Below are positions 57,715 through 64,000 of a stretch of DNA of 64,000 nt, piece after piece. The stretch lies in the NCBI GenBank assembly GCA_036346255.1, contig CM070625.1, positions 19,677,488 through 19,741,487 on the forward strand, given 5' to 3'. Under the pieces are notes generated by a model, which worked only from the letters and a program-made list of their open reading frames with translations, did no database searches and was not told the origin of the DNA. Position 1 is the stretch's first letter, and every line of letters begins with the position of its first letter. The translations under genes and the position numbers were made by a program. Source of the DNA: Ampelocalamus luodianensis. Its lineage: Eukaryota; Streptophyta; Magnoliopsida; Poales; Poaceae.

Positions 57715-58850
57715 TGTTGGAAATATTAGAGTTTAGGTAAGAGTCCAAGTCGTGTGCAAGTCTAAAGTCCGAGTCGGTTGTAATACTTGGAACTATAAAT
57801 AAAGGGTGTGGGCCCCAAGGGACACACCCGATTATTCCCGAAATTCAACATGGTATGAGAGCCAATCCATCCAAAACCCTAACGATGTAAAAACCTTACC
57901 TTCTCAGTCGATCCGCCGCCCGTTGTTGCCTCGTCGCACGTGGTCCTCCGTGACCACGTCGCACGGGAGCAAACCATGGTTGACCGGGTTGCGTGCGGGT
58001 GAGCCAAGGACGACAGCCGGCAATGTAGGAGGCAGGTGGATCCCACGGAGACAAGCATCAACGTGTGCGGGCGAGGAAGAGGAGACGGCGGCACGGTGCG
58101 GGTCATGGGAAATGAAGAGGAGTGGGTTGACTGGAGGCAGTGGGATCCGGCGGCCGGAGGTGGAGGGGGACAAGAGGGTGCTCAAGATGGCCCGCAAGAA
58201 GGTCGTTTCTATGGCGGTGGCGGCGGCGGCCAAGAACGTGGAGGTAGATGATCGGGAGCGAAAGACTCGGGAGGAGGAGGATCCGGTCGGGAGGCTTTGG
58301 GAGGAGGAAGAAGGCTTCGGGGAGAAGGAGAAGCGGTGGAGGAGGAAGAAGAGGTGTCGTGGACTCGAGGCTTGGGAGGAAGAGAAGTGGTGCCGATGTG
58401 GAGGTGGGATCTGGTGTGGAGGATCTGATTTGGTGTGAGTGCTTCGAGGGTGGAGGATCTTTTGATCTGGTGTGGAGGATCTAATCCGATGAGATTGAGG
58501 TCGGGGCAGCTGGTAGATGGTGGAGATAGATTTGGTTATGTCTATGGTAGTATTGGTGGTGAGCAACTTTTGGTTTTGTGATGTTATTAGTTATGGAGTC
58601 GATGGATGACAGGTTTTGGTAGATTCTAGCAATAGTATTGCAATATGTAATAAGATGGACATAGTTGTTATCTTATGCTCATCTTGAGGGAGAGTGTTGG
58701 AGATATTAGAGTTGTTAGATATATTAGAATTTAGATAATAGTACAAGTCGTGTGCGAGTCTAAGAGTCCGAGTTGGTTGTAATATTTAGCACTATAAATA
58801 AAGAGTATGGGAGTCCCAAAGAACACACACGATTATTCTCGAAATTCAAC
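57715..58850 (+). mobile_element. short-LTR retrotransposon, duplication copy 2
   Basis: 5' LTR 57715-57850, primer-binding site TGGTATGAGAGCC (57851-), purine tract GAGGGAGAG (58686-58694), 3' LTR 58695-58850. The same insertion as 18537-20311, but with about 0.6 kb of the internal region deleted. The primer site is closer to the initiator-Met consensus than in copy 1. No encoded protein recognised. Confidence 0.87.
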
Positions 58851-59190
58851 TCTATCACAGTATCGTGGAAGATGAAAGTTCATCTCTTTTTCTAGAAGGG
58901 ATAATTTCCCACTGTGTATATCTGTATCTTTCAGATGGGGAGAAAAGTGAAAGTGCAGGTATCTGAATCTTTTGCCGCTTTGGCATCCATATCCGTTCCA
59001 ATATCACGACGATGCAAATATTCGGTTCATGTGCTCTACTTGGATGGATAAGGCTTCTTCTGCAGCTGATTTGAGTCGCTGTAAATGTGAAAGAGAGAGA
59101 AAAAATGTGACAGCGCTACTTAATTATCCAGTATCCACAGCCACAGCTGACTCTACTCTTAATGGTAGACATTTTTATTTCACGGTACGC
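58851..59190 (+). other. orphan 3'-flank module, second copy
   Basis: Matches 20312-20640 and 60438-60780, including the open frame starting MPLWHPY at 58972. It lies directly after the retrotransposon, as in copy 1. Confidence 0.55.
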
Positions 59191-59455
59191 AGAATTGGAC
59201 CGTCTCTCTTGGATTTGTTCAGCTGGTGCACTATTAATTGCGCCATTTGGTGAGTACGTCCAACAGTGACGCGGCTAGTGGTGATGATGTCATTGCCACA
59301 ATCTTAGCGGACATATACTCTTCAGTAGGAAGGAAACAAGTAAAGCATTGTGTGAACGCACCTCTCTCTCTCTCGGCGGCAATTGGCCTACTGATTCCAG
59401 TATGAGATATCTCCTGAGACGCTGGCTGAAACATAATAGATGCCTGCTTCATGCT
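59191..59455. other. unique 265-bp segment
   Basis: Not present in duplication copy 1. Contains a CT microsatellite (about 59363-59374). No gene or transposon ends recognised. Confidence 0.5.
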
Positions 59456-60437
59456 TGATTTGGTACGGAGGATTTGATCTAGTGTGGGTGTTTTGAGGGT
59501 GGAGGATCTTCTGATCCGGTATGAAGGATCTGATTTGATGTGGAAGTCTGATGATCTCATCCGGTATGGAGGATATGATCCGATGTGGAAATCTAACAAT
59601 CTGATCCGGCATGGAGGATCTAATTTGGTGTGGCAGGATCTGGTGTGAATCCAGATCGGTGAGGATCTGTTGTGATTGAGGGGGGGTCCGGTGTGGATCT
59701 AGATCGGTAGAGGATCTGGTGTGACTGTGTTGGGAAAAAGAGAGAGAGGATGGTGTGTGCTAAGAGTTCTAGCTGCTGTGTTGCTTGGTGGCGATAGTAT
59801 CGGAGGTTATGACGGAAGGCATGGGAGACAGGAGAGAAGATTGTTCAGGTGGTGCTTTGGTGGTTGTGTTAATGGTGGAATTGATGTCGTGTAGTGGTGT
59901 TGGTATTGATGCCGTAGATAGTGTTGCTGGAGATGTCCGGAAGAGGATTGGGACCGGAGTCAGGTATAATGATCTATGTGACAGAGGTAGAGGTGGCGGA
60001 GGCTGAGACTAGGGGCGTGTGGACAGAGTGGTGGAGGTCAGGGGTGGCTGGGGGCAGGAGGGTAGAGGAAGATGAGGTTGAGATCGAGGCAACTGGTAGA
60101 TGGTGGAGATAGATTTGGTTACGTCCCTGGTAGTATTGGTGGTGAACAACTTTTGGTTTTTGTGATGCTATTAGTTATGGAGTCGATGGATGGCATGTTT
60201 TGGTAGATTAATTTAGCAATGATATTATAATATATAACAAGATAGACATGGTTGTTATCTAATACCCATCTTGAGGGGGAGTGTTGGAGATATTAGAGTT
60301 GTTAGATATATTAGAGTTTAGATAATAGTCCAAGTTGTGTGCGAGTCTAAGAGTCCGAATTGATTGTAATATTTGACACTATAAATAAATAGTGTGATGT
60401 CCCAAAGAATACACATGATTATTCCCGAAATTCAACA
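59456..60437 (+). mobile_element. short-LTR retrotransposon, truncated extra copy
   Basis: Internal region (from the GGATCTGGTGTGG repeats on) plus a full 3' LTR (60282-60437) preceded by TTGAGGGGGAG. The 5' LTR is missing. The 3' flank is the same module as after the copy ending at 58850, so this arose by local duplication of retrotransposon end plus flank, not by a new insertion. Confidence 0.8.
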
Positions 60438-60790
60438 TTGTATCATCGTATTGTGGTAGATGAAAGTTCGACACTTTTTCTAGAAGGCATAATTCCCACT
60501 GTGTATACGTGTACCTTTCAGATGGGGAGAAAAGTGAAAGTGCAGGTATCTGAATCTTTTGCCACTTTGGCATCCATATCCGTTCCAATATCGTGACGAT
60601 GCAAACATTCGGTTTATGTGCTCTACTTGGATGGATAAGGCTTCTTCTGCAGCTGATTGGAGTCGCTGTAAATGTGAGAGTGAAAAAAAAAATGTGACAG
60701 GGCTACTTAATTATCCAGTATCCACAGCCACAACTGGCTCTACTCTTAACGGTAGACATATTTTAATTTCACGGTAATCGTCAGTAAAGA
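60438..60790 (+). other. orphan 3'-flank module, third copy
   Basis: Third copy of the 20312-20640 module, with the MPLWHPY frame at 60559-60777. From here rightward the alignment with the gene 2 upstream region continues. Confidence 0.55.
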
Positions 60791-60937
60791 AAAGGTAATG
60801 TTATAACGAAACGAAGTAGCTCACACACCACTTATTATAACAAAAGGGGAGCGAAGCACATCGCTATATATGGCAGCAATGACTTGACGGTCAAACCTGC
60901 TTGTAATTAGGAACGGCAGCGATCCGAATGCTTCTAG

Positions 60938-61340
60938 CTAGTCATGCGGTCGCCGACAGGCAACGTTTTCCAGCCATGGGATGATGGGAAACGGTGACCA
61001 CTGCTGCATGGTCACCTCGGCAGCTCGTCTGATGCGGCAGAAGACACTCACCCGCGCTCCTGCAAGTATTGCGGTCCGTACCGTGACGGGCTGACGGTCG
61101 CACCATCCAATCATCCATGTGCATGCGACGTGAGCACGCTGGGTGCACCACACCATCCAATGTACCAGCGGCCGGGTTGCCCCATCGTGCGCGAGCCGAG
61201 CGATTACTTCTCCACCGCAGTGCGGGCTGCCGGCTGCGGCCTGCGGCCGTAGCGTCGCCCGCGCGTTGCTCGCGGCCTCGCCCGAACAAACGAGCCGTGC
61301 GGCCGAGCGACCGCACGCGCGTGGCATGCTAACGTAAGCC
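60938..61340. other. GC-rich block upstream of the expected next gene
   Basis: About 400 bp, CpG-rich, with long frames on both strands that have no recognisable domain. In copy 1 the middle (about 260 bp after GGCAACGTTTTCCA) is missing, so a protein-coding role is unlikely. Confidence 0.5.
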
Positions 61341-61384
61341 TCGCTTCCCAATAAACTAATGAACCTCTTAGGGCATATACAATG

Positions 61385-62997
61385 TGTGGATGCCATTGGG
61401 ATATGCTCATAATTTTAAGATAATGATACAATTGACAATAATATTGAAGGTTTGTCGAAATCTTCGGGTACAGCAGCTATGAGTATCGGGTGGTTGAAAG
61501 CTATGGATACTGTAGCTACGAGTGCAGAGTGGTCGAAATTTTCGAGTACTGAAACTTCGAGTCGAGTACCGAGCGGTCGAAAGTTACGAGTATTGTTGCT
61601 CCGAGTTCTGTTCATCGCGAGCACTGTTCATCGAGTATTGAGTGGTCGTGGATACTGGTCGAAGACAGTGGTCTTGGACACTGGTCGTAGACAGTGTTCG
61701 TTGATGCATGTGTTTGCATGATGTATGTTTTAACTAACGTGGATCAAGTTACGAAGAATTTATTCTCAGAATCGATTTCTTTGTCTATTCTTGTGCACGT
61801 GGCTTGGTGATCAACTATGATCAATGATGAGAAGGATCGGGACTTGGTTAGGAGAACTAAGGTCCAGAACAATCGTAGATGCTGAGTGAGATGGTTGGAC
61901 TCAAACATGGCGCAAAATGGACAATGATGACTGAGCGCAGCAGTTCTGTGTGACGGGTCATATCAAGCGGCGCGACAATTCTGTGCGACGGGTCACATCA
62001 AGCAGCGCGGTAGTTTGGTGCGACAGGATGGATCAAGCAGCGTGGTAGTTCGGTATGATGGGTCGCATCAAGCGGCGCGGGAGTCAGTGCAAGTGTCATG
62101 ATGGTTTTAGCGGGAGCTATCGTGCGTTAGTGAAACCCGTTTGTATGTGGGCTTAACGGGTGTCCGTTAAGATGTCTTCCTCTAAAAGCTAGCCTCCACT
62201 ATAAATAGGGGAAGGTACTGGCTGTGCACTGGTGAACCCCGGTACGAGTAACCCTAGTTTAGTTTTAGGGATAACAGAGGGAAGTAGAGAGGTTAAGGTT
62301 CTAGAGAGTTAGATTGACTGTATGATCAAGTGTTGAGTTTTTGTCCTTTAGGATGGAGTGGTTGTAAACCAACATCAATCTGAAATCAATCTAAGCAAGT
62401 TTCTTCAAGGTGAGTCTCTTATTGTTCTTCCTCTCTCTTTTGTGATTTTAGGGCTTTCTGTGATCCTTTGGTTTCTGGTCTGGATTTTGCTTGCTGTAAC
62501 ATGTGGGAATGCATATAGGATCATCTTGATCATTTCTTACCTACGAGCAAGTTTTTGGATCATATTTTGGTTTTGCCTCGGTTTTGAAGCAATCTTCACT
62601 CAAACCGAAAAAGGTCGGAACTTTGGCAATGATCTTCACAATCCTTGACTAGAATAGGTTCCTAACATCATAGAGAATATTTGTTTCAAGTTTCGTATAG
62701 TTTGGAGTTGTGGATCAAATCTTATACCTTTTTGTGATCTTGCGTTCTAGCTAGCTGATTTAACTGTTCATCCGAGAGGTCCGACCGCTCAACTCATTTT
62801 GTCTTGAGTTTTTGGTAATTTTGGTCTGTTTTCTTCAGAGAATTGGTTAGATTCAATACAACTCTTCCGCTATGCTTGTATATTAATCTTCATAGCTCTC
62901 ATAGCTATTGGAGTGAAAATCGTGTTGAATCCGATCAAAGTGAAAAAGAGACAGTGCTCCTATTCACTCCCCCTCTAGTCGCCGTTTCGGTCCAACA
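61385..62997 (+). mobile_element. solo LTR of family X, 1613 bp
   Basis: TGTGGATGCC...GGTCCAACA with perfect target duplication CAATG (61380-61384 and 62998-63002). Both ends match the reverse complement of 16581-18490. A TATA box CTATAAATAGG lies near 62200. Contains GAGTGGTCGAAA-like repeats (61480-61660) and a 35-bp tandem repeat (61939-62090). Confidence 0.9.
61939..62090 (+). repeat. 35-bp tandem repeat, about four units
   Basis: Units 61939-61973, 61974-62008, 62009-62043 and 62044-62078 plus a partial; shared pattern AGTTCTGTGCGACGGGTC then ATCAAGCRGCGC. Confidence 0.9.
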
Positions 62998-63248
62998 CAA
63001 TGGTATAGACAACTGCTGTCTATAGTACCCCTCTATGTCATCTATAGACATCTCCTACGATATGTTGTCTTTTTACATGTCTATATAGACAACTCCTTCA
63101 TGTATAATATGTCTTATTTCTCGTGTTACAGTCGACTACTGCATTAGAGACATCAAATTCTCTATGCTCTCTCTCATTCACGTTATCTAATATCCTACAT
63201 GATAAGTCTTACGAACAACAAACGTCATATTATTTACGCATGCTCTTA

Positions 63249-64000
63249 TAGGCGTTTCCAACAATATTGGCTATCTTTCGTGAAAAAGGTTCGTGCATCT
63301 AGTACAGATTTTCTCTGGTAACCTCTGTTGAACAAAACGAAACGGCTAGAACACCGCTAGCACAGCTGGGAGCCTGGAGTACGAACACGAAGTACGGTAC
63401 CAATAGTTGAAAAGATAATAACAGAGTGTCTTGGAAAATTTCGAGTTCTTGCTTATTTTGAGGTAGTAGTAAGAGAAAATGGTCTCTCTCTTAAAGTCGT
63501 CTATAAGAACATGTACAATGGATTTATATTAGCTATTTATAGTTTTTGCTACGTAAAATTTTTGCTGGTGTGGATGAAAGAGAATAAAGAGATAAAGATG
63601 TTGTCTACAATCCTGTAGTCGACTGTAGTATCAGAAACAAGAAAAATATTAAAAGATTGTATGATGTCTACAGTTTTGTAGCCGACTATATTACCACAAC
63701 TATTGTTTGAGCTGTCTTTAATGCTGTATAACATAAAGAGTTATTATAGATAACAGTTGTCTATACCATTGTACATGTCTTAAAACTTCACCTCACATAA
63801 AGACGACACTAGAGACAACCTCTCCAATAAAATTGCCCCTTCATTTGTCTCCATAGGAGCACACAAGCTTTTAATTCTTCATGTACATATGAAACACGGT
63901 GATCAACACTAGACTGCATCTTTGTGGCTATTTGTGTTGTATTTTTAGCCTCAACGCTATGCACGAACTATTACGGCAAGAAACTATTAATCCAGCAAAG
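63249..64000 (+). other. upstream region of a predicted further small gene
   Basis: Apart from the MITE at 63507-63780, this aligns with about 20905-21263, the DNA leading to gene 2 (GATCAACACTAGACTGC, then TTGTGGCTATTTGTG and CCTCAACGCTATGCA). The final 20 bases look like the gene 2 upstream sequence without the 21273-21535 MITE. Confidence 0.65.
63507..63780. mobile_element. Tourist-like MITE, 274 bp
   Basis: Ends GAACATGTACAATGG and (reverse complement) AGACATGTACAATGG, with TAA on both sides (63504-63506 and 63781-63783). Absent from the matching place in copy 1 (about 21067). The interior repeats GTTGTCTA/TGTCTACA motifs. Confidence 0.85.

Larger units (their letters stand above)
61371..63245. 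mobile_element. Tourist-like MITE containing a solo LTR
   Basis: Outer ends GGGCATATACAATG (61371) and GCATGCTC (63245), with TTA on both sides (61368-61370 and 63246-63248); copy 1 shows a single TTA (about 20903). Inside it sits the solo LTR 61385-62997. Without the LTR and its duplicated CAATG the MITE is about 260 bp. Confidence 0.75.
45772..64000. repeat. segmental duplication, copy 2 (continues past window)
   Basis: Matches 8407-21263 in order. Insertions private to this copy are the Harbinger element (46693-48912), the 5.4-kb LTR-like piece (52057-57484), the extra half retrotransposon plus flank (59191-60780), the MITE/solo-LTR nest (61371-63245) and the MITE at 63507-63780. The right part aligns to the upstream region of gene 2. 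Confidence 0.85.

Noticed and set aside
61117..61396. Arg/Ala-rich frames on both strands
   Set aside because: CpG-rich DNA, partly deleted in the paralogous copy; no domain.
61939..62090. Regular 35-bp repeats as a CRISPR-like array
   Set aside because: Units are contiguous without spacers and lie inside a plant LTR; a simple tandem repeat.

Overview
The window is intergenic, transposon-packed plant nuclear DNA, most likely from a grass (Oryza or a close relative). The evidence is nested Ty3/gypsy and Ty1/copia retrotransposons, very long LTRs with GC-rich cores, a Ping/Pong-type Harbinger element, Tourist-like and hAT MITEs, a Mutator-like foldback element and a plant L1-type LINE with DUF4283/zinc-knuckle ORF1. 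No CRISPR, operon or prokaryotic feature is present, and I recognised no tRNA or rRNA gene. Species assignment is inference.

The only host genes I can support are three intact copies of a tiny intronless gene (9776-9940, 21940-22125, 49453-49617; 54-61 residues, no cysteine). They share a Tyr-rich start (MEYYY) and a basic core (KEKRPP.KRGQ.K.QIVRTLSNLV). All three lie on the plus strand, each with a TATAAA box about 100 bp upstream and a conserved promoter of about 350 bp. A dead copy sits at 14555-14670. Promoter remnants of a head-to-head minus-strand copy lie at 8590-8810 and 45965-46265. Orphaned 3'-flank modules at 20312, 58851 and 60438 suggest further lost copies. I do not recognise the protein family.

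The window is largely two copies of one tandem segmental duplication. Roughly 8407-21263 (with the adjacent gypsy element on its left) corresponds to 45772-64000 (with the gypsy element at 39621-45771). The offset grows from about 37 kb to 43 kb because each copy took up different insertions. Layout: 1-8406 gypsy copy A with a nested solo LTR and a hAT MITE; 8407-11817 gene 1 region with an insertion carrying an alpha-L-arabinofuranosidase exon; 11818-20311 solo LTRs, the pseudogene, an LTR of family X and a short-LTR retrotransposon; 20312-22900 gene 2 region; 22900-24427 unassigned; 24428-33890 foldback MULE, hAT with GC-rich cargo, a 3.5-kb solo LTR and a copia gag remnant; 33890-37815 LINE; 37815-45771 two gypsy fragments and a solo LTR; 45772-50370 gene 3 region with a Harbinger element; 50371-57714 LTR X split by a 5.4-kb LTR-like insertion; 57715-60437 short-LTR retrotransposon in 1.5 copies; 60438-64000 the upstream region of what should be a further gene copy just beyond the window edge.

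The retroelement coding regions are all frameshifted or deleted, so none looks autonomous. Because the segment is duplicated, several insertions can be checked against an empty site in the other copy. That makes the region a good record of transposition order around a small tandem gene family. All alignments were made by eye; I give no percentage identities.
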